A stretch of 64,000 nt of DNA from Leguminivora glycinivorella (lineage: Eukaryota > Arthropoda > Insecta > Lepidoptera > Tortricidae). Of the stretch, positions 27,601 through 37,306 are shown piece after piece. Below the pieces are notes generated by a model. That model saw only the letters and a program-made list of their open reading frames with translations, did no database searches and had not been told where the DNA came from. The number at the start of each line of letters is the position of its first letter. The stretch's first letter is position 1. A program made the translations under genes and the position numbers. Location of the stretch: assembly GCF_023078275.1 (NCBI RefSeq), contig NC_062996.1, positions 6,448,001 to 6,512,000 on the forward strand, read 5' to 3'.

Positions 27601-30600
27601 CTAGAACTCTTTTGTTTTGTACAGTCTAGGGCCACAGCTATCATTTAAGACCTAGTTCTCTCCTGGAACTCGTGAAAATCTTTCATCAGATCACACCTGT
27701 AACTTGACAAAATCGAAATTTCAAACATGATTTAAAAAAAAATCTAAAAGCATCCTGAATGCCTAGAACTCTTTTGTTTTGTACACTCTAGGGCCACAGC
27801 TATCATTTAAGATTTAGTTCTCTCCTGGAACTCGTGAAAATCTTTCAGCAGATCACACCTGTAACTTGACAAAATCAAAATTTCAAACTTGATTAAAAAA
27901 AAAATCTAAAAGCATCCTGAATGCCTAGAACTCTTTTGTTTAGTACAGTCTAGGGCCACAGCTATCATTTAAGACCTATTTCTCTCCTGGAACTCCTAAA
28001 AATCTTTCAGCAGATCACACCTGTAACTTGACAAAATCGAAATTTAAAAGCTAAGTTAAAAAAAATTCTAAAAGCCACCTGAATGCCTAGAACTCTTTTG
28101 TTTTGTACAGTCTAGGGCCACAGCTATCATTTAAGACCTAGTGCTCTCCTGGAACTCCTGAAAATCTTTCAGCAGATCACACCTGTAACTTGACAAAATC
28201 GAAATTTCAAACATGATTAAAAAAAAATCTAAAAGCATCCTGAATGCCTAGAACTCTTTTGTTTTGTACAGTCTAGGGCCATAGCTATCATTTAAAACCT
28301 AGTTCTCTTCTGGAACTCGTGAAAATCTTTCAGCAGATCACACCTGTTACTTGACAAAATCGAAATTTCAAACTTGATTTAAAAAAAATTTAAAAGGGTT
28401 CTGAATAACTAGAACTTTTTTGTTCTGTACAGTCTTGGGCCACAGCTATCATTTAAGTCATAGTTATTTCCTGTAACTCGTAAAAATCTTTCAGCAGATC
28501 ACACCTGTAACTTGACAAAATCGAAATTTCAAACTTGATATAAAAAAAATTCTAATAGGGTCCTGAATGCCTAGAACTCTTTTGTTCTGTACAGTCTAGG
28601 GCCACAGCTATCATTTAAGACCTAGTTATCTCCTGGAACTCGTGAAAATCTTTCAGCAGATCACACCTGTAACTTGACAAAATCGATTTTTCAAACTTGA
28701 TTTAAAAAAAAATCTAAAAGCATCCTGAATGCCTAGAACTCTTTTGTGTTGTACAGTCTAGGACCACAGCTATCATTTAGGACCTAGTTCTTTCCTGGAA
28801 CTCGTGAAAATCTTTCAGCAGATCACACCTGTAACTTGACAAAATCGAAATTTCAAACTTGATTTAAAAAAAAATTTAAAAGCATCCTGAATGCCTAGAA
28901 CTCTTTTGTTTTGTACACTTTAGGGCCACAGCTATCATTTAAGACCTAGTTCTCTCCTGGAACTCGTGAAAATCTTTCAGCAGATCACACCTGTAACTTG
29001 ACAAAATCGAAATTTCAAACTTGATTTAAAAAAAAATTCTAAAAGGGTCCTGAATACCTAGAACTCTTTTGTTCTGTACAGTCTAGGGCCACAACTATCA
29101 TTTAAGACCTAGTTCTTTCCTGGAACTCCTGAAAATCTTTCAGCAGATCACACCTGTAACTTGACAAAATCGAAATTTCAAACATGATTTAAAAAAAATC
29201 TAAAAGCATCCTGAATGCCTAGAACTCTTTTGTTTTGTACATTTTAGGGCCACAGCTATCATTTAAAACCTATTTCTCTCCTGAAACTCGTGAAAATCTT
29301 TCAGCAGATCACACCTGTAACTTGACAAAATCAAAATTTCAAACTTGATTAAAAAAAAATCTAAAAGCATCCTGAATGCCTAGAACTCTTTTGTTTTGTA
29401 CAGTCTAGGGCCACAGCTATCATTTAAGACCTAGTTCTCTCCTGGAACTCCTAAAAATCTTTCAGCAGATCACACCTGTAACTTGACAAAATCGAAATTT
29501 AAAAGCTAAGTTAAAAAAAATTCTAAAAGCTACCTGAATGCCTAGAACTCTTTTGTTTTGTACAGTCTAGGGCCACAGCTATCATTTAAGACCTAGTGCT
29601 CTCCTGGAACTCCTGAAAATCTTTCAGCAGATCACACCTGTAACTTGACAAAATCGAAATTTCAAACATGATTTAAAAAAAAATCTAAAAGCATCCTGAA
29701 TGCCTAGAACTCTTTTGTTTTGTACATTTTAGGGCCACAGCTATCATTTAAAACCTATTTCTCTCCTGGAACTTGTGAAAATCTTTCAGCAGATCACACC
29801 TGTAACTTGACAAAATCAAAATTTCAAACTTGATTAAAAAAAAAATCTAAAAGCATCCTGAATGCCTAGAACTCTTTTGTTTTGTACATTTTAGGGCCAC
29901 CGCTATCATTTAAAACCTATTTCTCTCCTGGAACTCGTGAAAATCTTTCAGCAGATCACACCTGTAACTTGACAAAATCAAAATTTCAAACTTGATTAAA
30001 AAAAAAATCTAAAAGCATCCTGAATGCCTAGAACTCTTTTGTTTTGTACAGTCTAGGGCCACAGCTATCATTTAAGATTTAGTTCTCTCCTGGAACTCCT
30101 AAAAATCTTTCAGCAGATCACACCTGTAACTTGACAAAATCGAAATTTAAAAGCTAAGTTAAAAAAAATTCTAAAAGCTACCTGAATGCCTAGAACTCTT
30201 TTGTTTTGTACAGTCTAGGGCCACAGCTATCATTTAAGACCTAGTGCTCTCCTGGAACTCCTGAAAATCTTTCAGCAGATCACACCTGTAACTTGACAAA
30301 ATCGAAATTTCAAACATGATTAAAAAAAAAACTAAAAGCATCCTGAATGCCTAGAACTCTTTTGTTTTGTACAGTTTAGGGCCATAGCTATCATTTAAAA
30401 CCTAGTTCTCTCCTGGAACTCGTGAAAATCTTTCAGCAGATCACACCTGTTACTTGACAAAATCGAAATTTCAAACTTGATTTAAAAAAAAATCTAAAAG
30501 GGTCCTGAATACCTAGAACTCTTTTGTTTTGTACAGTCTAGGGCCACCGCTATCATTTAAGATCTAGTTCTTTCCTGGAACTCGTGAAAATCTTTCAGCA

Positions 30601-31375
30601 GATCACACCTGTAACTTGACAAAATCGAAATTTCAAACTTGATTTAAAAAAAATTCTAAAAGGGTCCTGAATACCTAGAACTCTTTTGTTCTGTACAGTC
30701 TAGGGCCACAGCTATCATTTAAAACCTAGTTCTTTCCTGGAACTCGTGAAAATCTTTCAGCAGATCACACCTGTAACTTGACAAAATCTAAATTTAAATG
30801 CTAAGTTAAAAAAAATTCTAAAAGCTACCTGAATGCCTAGAACTCTTTTGTTCTGTACAGTCTAGGGCCACAGCTATCATTTAAGACCTAGTTATTTCCT
30901 GGAACTCGTGAAAATCTTTCAGCAGATCACACCTGTAACTTGACAAAATCGATTTTTCAAACTTGATTTAAAAAAAATCTAAAAGCATCCTGAATGCCTA
31001 GAACTCTTTTGTTTTGTACAGTCTAGGGCCACAGCTATCATTTAGGACCTAGTTCTTTCCTGGAACTCGTGAAAATCTTTCAGCAGATCACACCTGTAAC
31101 TTGACAAAATCGAAATTTCAAACTTGATTTAAAAAAAAAATCTAAAAGCATCCTGAATGCCTAGAACTCTTTTGTTTTGTACACTCTAGGGCCACAGCTA
31201 TCATTTAAGATTTAGTTCTCTCCTGGAACTCGTGAAAATCTTTCAGCAGATCACACCTGTAACTTTACAAAATCGAAATTTCAAACTTGATTTAAAAAAA
31301 ATTCTAAAAGGGTCCTGAATACCTAGAACTCTTTTGTTCTGTACAGTCTAGGGCCACAGCTATCATTTAAGACCT
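12636..31375. repeat. Satellite array, right block, same monomer family
   Basis: About 116 further monomers of the same 161-162 bp family and orientation. Markers recur in order: GTCTTGGGCC at 14907, 16849, 23578, 25517 and 28432; CGAGGGCTAC at 13777, 17820, 22449 and 27302; the 99 bp shortened monomer at 18060. The order between 18060 and about 26000 repeats that between 2515 and about 10600, with the second half offset by 15376-15378 bp. The segment at 27941 restarts the sequence seen at base 1, including its AAGCCACCTG variant. Homology ends at about 31375, after the TAATTACGGCC divergence. No coding sequence was found. Confidence 0.97.
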
Positions 31376-31901
31376 AATTACGGCCTGGAACTCCATGAAA
31401 TATTTGAGCATAGCACTGTATTATGTTTGAAAAATTATATATTATTAATGTTTTGTTTTTTTTTGGATTTGTTACTTGAGTAAGAGCCTAGAACTCGTGA
31501 GTTCTGTAAACGATGGAGCTATATCTTTTATTTGGGTCCAAAATTACGTTTGTGTGTTTATAAATTACACCAGCAGAGCATGTGTGAAGTTAGCATATCA
31601 ATTTATTTGAAAATAACTGCCAAATCCTGGTGATGGTCAGTGCTTTGGTTTATTTTTGTCAGGAACTCCTGGTTTTCGTGTGGCGGAGCTGTGTACTAAA
31701 TTTTAATCCATTCGGGAACAAATGATATGCTGGAGTGGGAAGTTAGCATATCAATTTGTCAAAATCCATAGTAACGATTTTTTGTCTAAATATGCCAGAA
31801 CTATTGTTATAAAGTATCAGGAACTCTAGAACTATTGTGCATGCTAATAGAACTCCAATAAAAACTTGATTTGCTATACTTTGATATGCCAACTTCACAG
31901 A
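31376..31901. repeat. Degenerate satellite-like edge monomers
   Basis: Past the clean array, sequence resembling the monomer persists in decayed form: GCCTAGAACTCGTGAGTTCTG near 31484, and CAGGAACTCCTGG near 31660 followed by a GGAGCTGTGTAC segment. A word absent from the main array, AGTTAGCATATCAATTT, occurs at 31588 and 31741, about 153 bp apart. Close to the retrotransposon junction a related word appears reverse-complemented (TTTGATATGCCAACTTCACA near 31880), so at least one unit is inverted. This is inferred from partial word matches, not from an alignment. Confidence 0.6.
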
Positions 31902-33136
31902 CATCGCGATTTGCTCTTGTTTACAATATGCCAAGTCGCCTTAGACTTATTTGTGGAGTTTTCAATGAAGTAATTGTTTTGAGACTTTTGCGTTAAATGT
32001 ATTATTCTGCTAAGCCTTTTGGAGTAATCTTTAAAATAATTTCGGTTTGATTCATTTGGGTTTAATCGGCATTTCCATAGTAATTCACGTTTTCTCTTAC
32101 AGCAATTTCGTATACCTTTAGTTATCCATCTAGGTTTACTTACAGATAAACATTTTATACGCTTGTAGGGGAAACAAAGGTTGTAAAATAGTTCAAAAAG
32201 CTCTGAGAAGTTATTAAAAGCGTCCTCGGCAGTGTTTGCCATGTATACACTATTATAATTTATACTACTTAGGCATTCAACAAATTTATTTATATTCTCG
32301 ACACTCAAGTCTCTCCTAGTTATATACCAGTGGGATAGCAGCGACGTTTTCTTTATAGGACACTTAAATATTTGCCCTGTATGATCCGATAGAGCCATTT
32401 CAGTTACCGTAGCTTTACCATTTCGCACATTATGGATGATGTTATCAATGCAGGTATTACTCTGTAAACGCGTTGGTTCCGTAATTCCGAGTTTAAGATT
32501 ATAGCAGCTAAGTAAGTTTTTAAAATCAATGGCCTGTCTGGTCCGTTTTAGGGTATCAATATTATAATCGCCACAAATGATAATTTTCTTCTGACTGTAA
32601 CAAATTTCTCTTAGAATGGTATTTAATGTGTGAAAAAAGATTTTTATATCGGTGTTTGGTACCCGATAAATACATACTACTACAATCTTATTTATTTATT
32701 AATATATATACAATTTACACAGCATTACAGTTTGCACCAAAGCGCTGGCAAATTTAAACATGCTTAGAAAAATAATTACAGTATTAATAAAGTACTTATG
32801 TTTTATAAGCTCTATCGCCGAACATTCTACAACATTTGGGATAGATCTACTGCATATATTGTCCAGTGATTTAAATGCATGGACATTTTTTACTAATACA
32901 CATGAGCCACCGTTTCTATTTTCCCTAGAGAAAAAAGAGGCAAGTTTAAAGTTAGGAATCAGTAGCTGGCTTTCATCACCCAATTTCATATTATGCTCCG
33001 TTATACAAATTATATCAATGGGGCTATCAGACTTCGCAAGCTCCTGTAAATGCACAGTCAATAAGTCAGCTTTATTTGCCAGCCCATTTATATTTTGATG
33101 TAATATAAACATATTATTTATAACGAAATAAATCAT
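31902..33136 (-). pseudogene. ORF2 endonuclease fragment of the non-LTR element
   Basis: The first part (33136 down to about 32800) encodes an AP-endonuclease N-terminus: HQNINGL, then IICITEHNM and the RNGGSCVLVKN strand. The frame is broken by about 100 bp of unrelated AT-rich sequence at roughly 32690-32795. It then resumes with VVVCIYRVPNTD, the catalytic-type GDYNID motif, and an SDH motif in ALSDHTGQIF at about 32400. A pre-RT linker follows, ending TWHIVNKSKSR at about 31905. No reverse transcriptase motif remains. The enzyme would nick target DNA for target-primed reverse transcription, but this copy cannot do so. Confidence 0.8.
32690..32795. other. Short AT-rich insertion interrupting the ORF2 endonuclease
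   Basis: Between the reading frames for the SAIELIKHKY strand and the VVVCIYR strand lies about 100 bp with no place in the endonuclease fold. It starts with TTATTTATTTATTAATATAT and contains AATAAAG-like words. The sequence could be the tail of a small retroposon or a local rearrangement. Borders are approximate because they are inferred from protein continuity only. Confidence 0.5.
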
Positions 33137-33195
33137 TTGTATGGTTATTTCTTAGAGGATCACTACTATTGTTTTTAACATTGTCATTGAACAAA

Positions 33196-34452
33196 TCACT
33201 GCATACTTGGGTCCTCTCCGACACTTGCGAGGTACCTATTCAAATCCTGGCCAGATGTTAAGTTTTGCTCATTCATTGTGGATGTAGAGTTTTGCTCTCG
33301 ATCGCTTGAAATTCTCTGGGCGTTCCGTTCGCTCTCTGGGGTTAGAGTATCCGTTGAAATATGCACGTTTGTATTGTTTGCCACGTCTTGCGTAGTATTT
33401 TTATGTAATGTCGGACAATGTTCTTTACCATTGATGTACAGCTTGTCGTTCCGGAGTATTGCATATTTTCCTTCGTTTCTGGCTGTTTTTAAGCACTCCC
33501 GTAAGTAATGACGTCTCTCAAGACCTTCCTTGTCTAAAATATCGGACACAAAATATCCTGAATATTTGAAGCAGTATGAATTGTTAAGGATATATCTTTT
33601 CATTCTGTTGCTTATTAATTCTATTATGAGAGGGCGTCGGTTCCCTTTTTTTCCTGTCCGTTTAACTGATTCCACGTAGCCATTAATGTCAATGCCTAGT
33701 ACGTCACGGAATAAGCAATTAATTCGGGTAATTACGTCTTCTTCTGATTCTCTACGATACTCGTCAAGGCCATATAAAACTAATTTCCTTCTGTTACTGT
33801 CATTATCGGTTGTTTGCGAAATTTTACCTTGTTGTGTCTCCAAAATATTTTTAATGCCATTAAGCTCATTTTTCAACTCATGATTTTCGATTTCTAATAA
33901 ATTTATTTTTTCTTGCGTCCTTTGTAATTGTTGCTCGAAATATTGTTGTTTAGATATAATTGAGTCAGTGGTTTGAGTAAAATCGACGGTTATTTTCGTG
34001 ACGGCTTGTTTAATTTCAGTCTGTATTATACCTGTCAAATTGGCTACGATTTTATCGTAGTTGGCTTTCAGTTTGGAATCGAGGAGAGTGCTAATTTGGT
34101 CGATTGTAACTGTTTCACGTATTTCACTTGTGGTTTGATGGGTTTGCGATCTTATTGTGTCTCCTATCGTGCTAATTTCTGTGTCATCATGAAGTAAATC
34201 GTCGATGGACATATTTGTATTGTCAAACATAGTTTCATATGATTTGCGAACTGGTGTGTTGTCATTCCTTCGCCGTATAGTAACATTAACACAGGACGGA
34301 CACCGCCATCCTCGCTTTAATTCGCCATTCATGCTTTCATATGTATTTTCTGACATACCTAGACACAGGTAATGATAGCTTCTCTGACATGAGTAGCATG
34401 CTAGCCGTTCAGAATCGTTCATAATTTTTGTAGGACACGCAAAACAATCCAT
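33196..34452 (-). CDS. Non-LTR retrotransposon ORF1 protein with PHD finger
   Basis: An intact 418-residue ORF. Residues 3-54 form a cysteine/histidine-rich PHD-type zinc finger, with C3, C6, C19, C22, H27, C30, C51 and C54 visible. Residues 95-210 are rich in Q, E, K and I with heptad-like spacing, including ENHELKNELNGIKNIL, which suggests a trimerising coiled coil. Residues about 223-345 (starting RRKLVLYGLDEY) resemble the RNA-binding and C-terminal domains of L1-type ORF1p. The final 70 residues are polar, low-complexity S/T/N/Q sequence. ORF1p of this type is expected to coat element RNA as a chaperone, and PHD-bearing ORF1s are known in insect CR1-group elements. ORF2 follows 60 bp downstream. 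The open frame contrasts with the broken ORF2, so this part is relatively young or conserved. Confidence 0.85.
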   Translation of the reverse strand: MDCFACPTKIMNDSERLACYSCQRSYHYLCLGMSENTYESMNGELKRGWRCPSCVNVTIRRRNDNTPVRKSYETMFDNTNMSIDDLLHDDTEISTIGDTIRSQTHQTTSEIRETVTIDQISTLLDSKLKANYDKIVANLTGIIQTEIKQAVTKITVDFTQTTDSIISKQQYFEQQLQRTQEKINLLEIENHELKNELNGIKNILETQQGKISQTTDNDSNRRKLVLYGLDEYRRESEEDVITRINCLFRDVLGIDINGYVESVKRTGKKGNRRPLIIELISNRMKRYILNNSYCFKYSGYFVSDILDKEGLERRHYLRECLKTARNEGKYAILRNDKLYINGKEHCPTLHKNTTQDVANNTNVHISTDTLTPESERNAQRISSDREQNSTSTMNEQNLTSGQDLNRYLASVGEDPSMQ

Positions 34453-34490
34453 TGTGGTGTTTAGGTATTTTTAAATAATGTGACAAAATG

Positions 34491-35060
34491 GTCCTCTATG
34501 TCTATTCGCTCCCGAGTTTAGCCGAAGATTTGCGAATCGAAGCGATGATCCAATAGCTAACTTTCTCAAAGGTCATGCAAGTATTTCACATTGCTGATAG
34601 GTCCACGAGCATATCCGAAATACACTGGTGCTTATCTTAATGATGATTGGGCTCTACGATCTCGCGAGAATGGCCGAACGATATTCTAATAGATGATTTG
34701 TCGCCGGAAATAGCCGAGCTTAGCCGAACGGTAGCGAAATGTTCTGATTGGTCTACGAGAGCGTCAGATTCCAATTGGGCGCCGAGCTTTGCCGAGCTTA
34801 TACAGGCACGCTATTTGTCACCGAGTCCTGCCGAAACTAACCGAGTACCGTCGTGTGCGCACAACAATATCCATGTGTGCGTGAATTTCGAACGGTAAAC
34901 GATCAAGTACACTATTTATTCCACATATAATTACATTTTGACCGATTATTTCCGGGCTGTCTGTAGCACAAAACTTGAATTTAGTCTTTCTGCTGTGTAT
35001 GCATGTATGCAGCGTGCAGCGGTGTGCGTGTCGCTGCCGCACACACGTCAGTAATAAACG
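34491..35060. other. Intergenic block, possible Gypsy 5' LTR or leader
   Basis: No gene is seen. GCCGAG/GCCGAA-type words recur between 34510 and 34850, and AATAAA lies near 35053, just upstream of a segment duplicated at the 3' end of the Gypsy element. It could be the U3/R part of a 5' LTR, but no matching 3' copy exists downstream to prove it and no clear TG start was found. Confidence 0.35.
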
Positions 35061-35115
35061 ATCTATAGAACGAGACGCGTGTGTTTTCTTTAAGTACTGA
35101 TACCTACCCGGCGAG
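35061..35115 (+). repeat. 5' copy of a 55 bp segment shared with the Gypsy 3' end
   Basis: Begins ATCTATAGAACGAGACGCGT and ends CCTACCCGGCGAG, about 20 bp before the primer binding site, where the end of a 5' LTR should lie. The 3' copy at 40351-40403 differs by a 2 bp gap. The simplest reading is the R/U5 end of the LTR. Confidence 0.6.
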
Positions 35116-35135
35116 TTACCTACATATATACTATT

Positions 35136-35150
35136 TGGCGACGACGAGGG
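35136..35150 (+). promoter_or_regulatory. Primer binding site of the Gypsy element
   Basis: TGGCGACGACGAGGG follows the putative LTR end and lies 24 bp before the gag ATG. The TGG start matches the complement of a tRNA 3' CCA end, where minus-strand synthesis is primed. TTTGGCGACGA is typical of Mag-group elements. The priming tRNA cannot be named from this alone. Confidence 0.6.
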
Positions 35151-35173
35151 AAGAATCCACACGGAATTTCAAA

Positions 35174-36172
35174 ATGAGTGTCTACGTTGGTACCTTGGGG
35201 ACTTTTGATTATAAAACTCAAGATTGGAAGATTTTTTCGGGAAGATTAGCGATGTTCATAACCTTAAATGACATCGCGGACGAAAAAAAAACTGCAGTGT
35301 TACTAACGAGTTTATCCGAGGACACTTATCGGTTGGTTAGTAACTTGTTACTTGAGGGCGAAAGTGTAGAAGAATGGGCAGCACGCCTGCGTGGATTAGC
35401 AGTGCACTGTGGCTTCGGAACAGAGCTAAATGTTTTATTGCTTGATCGCTTTGTGCTAGGGTTCAGATCGGGGCCCGAACGCGATAAACTCTGTGAACAG
35501 GATCTATCGACGTTGACGATGGCAAAAGCACTAGAGATAGCTCAGCAGGCACTATGTGCAAGAAGTGCAAAGGCGAGCGAGCCCCCAGCAGTCACAGTGA
35601 AAGAAGAACCGTTATTCAAGGCCAGCGTGAATCGCGCGGGTGGCGGTGGTCGCGCGGCGCGCGTTGCCACCCAGCAACAGAGTTCGAGTTCGCAGTCGTG
35701 TACGGTATGCGGATTAAAAAGTCACTCGGCGGATCAGTGTAAATATAAAAACTATCGGTGCAATAAGTGTAAAAACAAAGGACATCTTCGTAAGGTATGC
35801 GGGTTCAAAGTCCATAATTTGGGAGCACAACAGGACCTGGAGCAACAGAACGAGTGTGCACATGACTGCGAGGAGTGCCAGCTGTTTAGTATGAGGTGCG
35901 TAGACGAAAAGCCAATTTTAGTGTCAGTGGAAATAAACGGTTGCGAATTCAAAATGGAGCTAGATTCCGGTTCTGCTAAATGTGTCATATCTCATAAAAT
36001 GTACCACCAATATTTCACTAAATATCCGTTACACACTTGCTATACTAAAATGTGTTATTATACTGGCCACAAAATCACACCCGTAGGATATATTGTAGTT
36101 AAATTATCATTTTATAATATCGAGAATACAGTTAAGTTTTACGTCATAGAAAATGGGGAGAACCCTTATTAG
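35174..36172 (+). pseudogene. Gypsy gag-protease, internally deleted
   Basis: The likely start is the ATG at 35174 (MSVYVGTLG); the frame is open further upstream but has no family support there. The N-terminal capsid-like part runs to TYRLVSNL and is joined directly to LLLEGESVEEWAARLR. The intervening capsid segment usual in Mag-type gag, some 40-60 residues, appears to be missing. Two CCHC knuckles follow: CTVCGLKSHSADQC and CNKCKNKGHLRKVC. Then comes a retropepsin with the catalytic-type motif ELDSGSA. The frame ends at 36172, immediately before the conserved LLGRDF-type motif, which continues in another frame. A one-base-class frameshift near 36160 therefore separates protease from RT. 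It would have encoded the particle protein and its processing enzyme. Confidence 0.85.
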
Positions 36173-37304
36173 GGCGCGATTTTATGGCTATGTTTGGTGT
36201 GTCGTTTACTGTTGATACTAGTCAGTGTAGTGCTAATAATAAATTAGAAGTTATTACACCCAAAGACAGTGATGTATTACGGTTACTCAGTAGTTATAAA
36301 AATGTATTCCGAGACGAACTAGGGTGTTATAAGGGGTTAGAAATTAAAATTGCATTAAAAGAGGGAGTCCAGCCTAAGTTTTGCAAGGCCCGGCCGGTTC
36401 CTTTTGCCATCAAAGAACAGGTGGAAAGGGAATTAAAAGACTTGTCGATATAGGCGTTTTAGTACCAGTGTCCCATTCTGACTACGCGACCCCTATTGTC
36501 CCCGTGCGTAAACCCAACGGTAGTGTGAGAATCTGTGCTGATTATTCGGTAACACTAAATAATCATATACAAGTCGAGAAATATCCGCTACCTCGCATCG
36601 AGGAGGTTTTCGCCAAGTTAAGTGGGGAGAACAATTTTCAAAACTAGATTGTAGCCAAGCTTATAATCAATTAGTTCTATCGGAATCAGCACAGAAACTT
36701 ACTACTATTAATACACATAGAGGGCTTTTTATGTACACGCGTTTAGTGTTCGGATTAGCGAGTGCCCCTGCGATTTTTCAAAGAACGATTGAAAATTTAC
36801 TGGCGGGAATTGAGGGCGTATCCGTGTTTTTAGACGACGTCTGTGTAACAGGGCCCAATAAAAAAGTTCACTTAGATAGGCTAATACAGGTTTTCCAGCG
36901 ATTTCAAGACGTAGGCCTTAGGTTGGAAAGCAAGAAATGCGCTTTATTTCAAGATAGCGTCACGTATTTAGGGCATAAGATAGACAAACACGGGTTACAT
37001 AAGTGTACGAGTAAAGTCGAAGCTATTATGAAGGCGCCGAAGCCTAATAACATAACGGAATTGAAACGATTTCTAGGGATGGCTAACTATTACCGCAAAT
37101 TTGTACCTAATGCGTCTATGATATTAAGTCCATTGCACGAGTTATTGCGCGCGGGCGCGCGGTGGGAGTGGACGGCCCGGCAACAGGCGGCGTTCGATGA
37201 GGTAAAACGCGAGCTGTCATCAGACCAGGTGCTAGCGCATTTTGACCCGAAGGCGCAGTTGATCCTTTCAGCTGATGCTGGACCGGAGGGCTTAGGTGCA
37301 GTAC
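36165..37304 (+). pseudogene. Gypsy reverse transcriptase to start of RNase H
   Basis: Three overlapping frames carry one RT. 36184-36453 holds the pre-RT segment and the RPVPFAIKEQVERELK motif. About 36435-36647 holds VLVPVSHSDYATPIVPVRK and ICADYS. From about 36640 to 37304 come KLDCSQAYNQ, FGLASAPAIFQ, and the catalytic box as FLDD, where YLDD or YVDD is commoner. The connection domain follows with FLGMANYYRKF. The RNase H domain begins with LSADAGPEGLGAVL and is cut at 37305 by the inserted TIR element. Frameshifts near 36435 and 36635 and the insertion make it non-functional. Confidence 0.9.
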
Positions 37305-37306
37305 TA

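Larger units (their letters stand above)
31902..34490 (-). mobile_element. Non-LTR retrotransposon (CR1/jockey-like), 3' truncated
   Basis: Minus-strand element with ORF1 (PHD finger, coiled coil, L1-type RNA-binding region) and then ORF2 beginning with an AP-type endonuclease. ORF2 stops at satellite-like DNA near 31902, so the reverse transcriptase, the 3' UTR and any tail are missing. Loss of the 3' end is unusual, because non-LTR elements normally lose the 5' end during insertion. It suggests later deletion or rearrangement against the satellite. The 5' boundary is uncertain: about 40 bp of leader precede the ORF1 ATG, and the adjoining Gypsy leader has no clear border. Confidence 0.8.

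Noticed and set aside
1..31375. Regular repeats reminiscent of a CRISPR array
   Set aside because: Repeats are contiguous, 161-162 bp long, without unique spacers, in a eukaryotic context. This is satellite DNA.
32760..33098. 112-codon plus-strand ORF
   Set aside because: Shadow of the minus-strand endonuclease frame.
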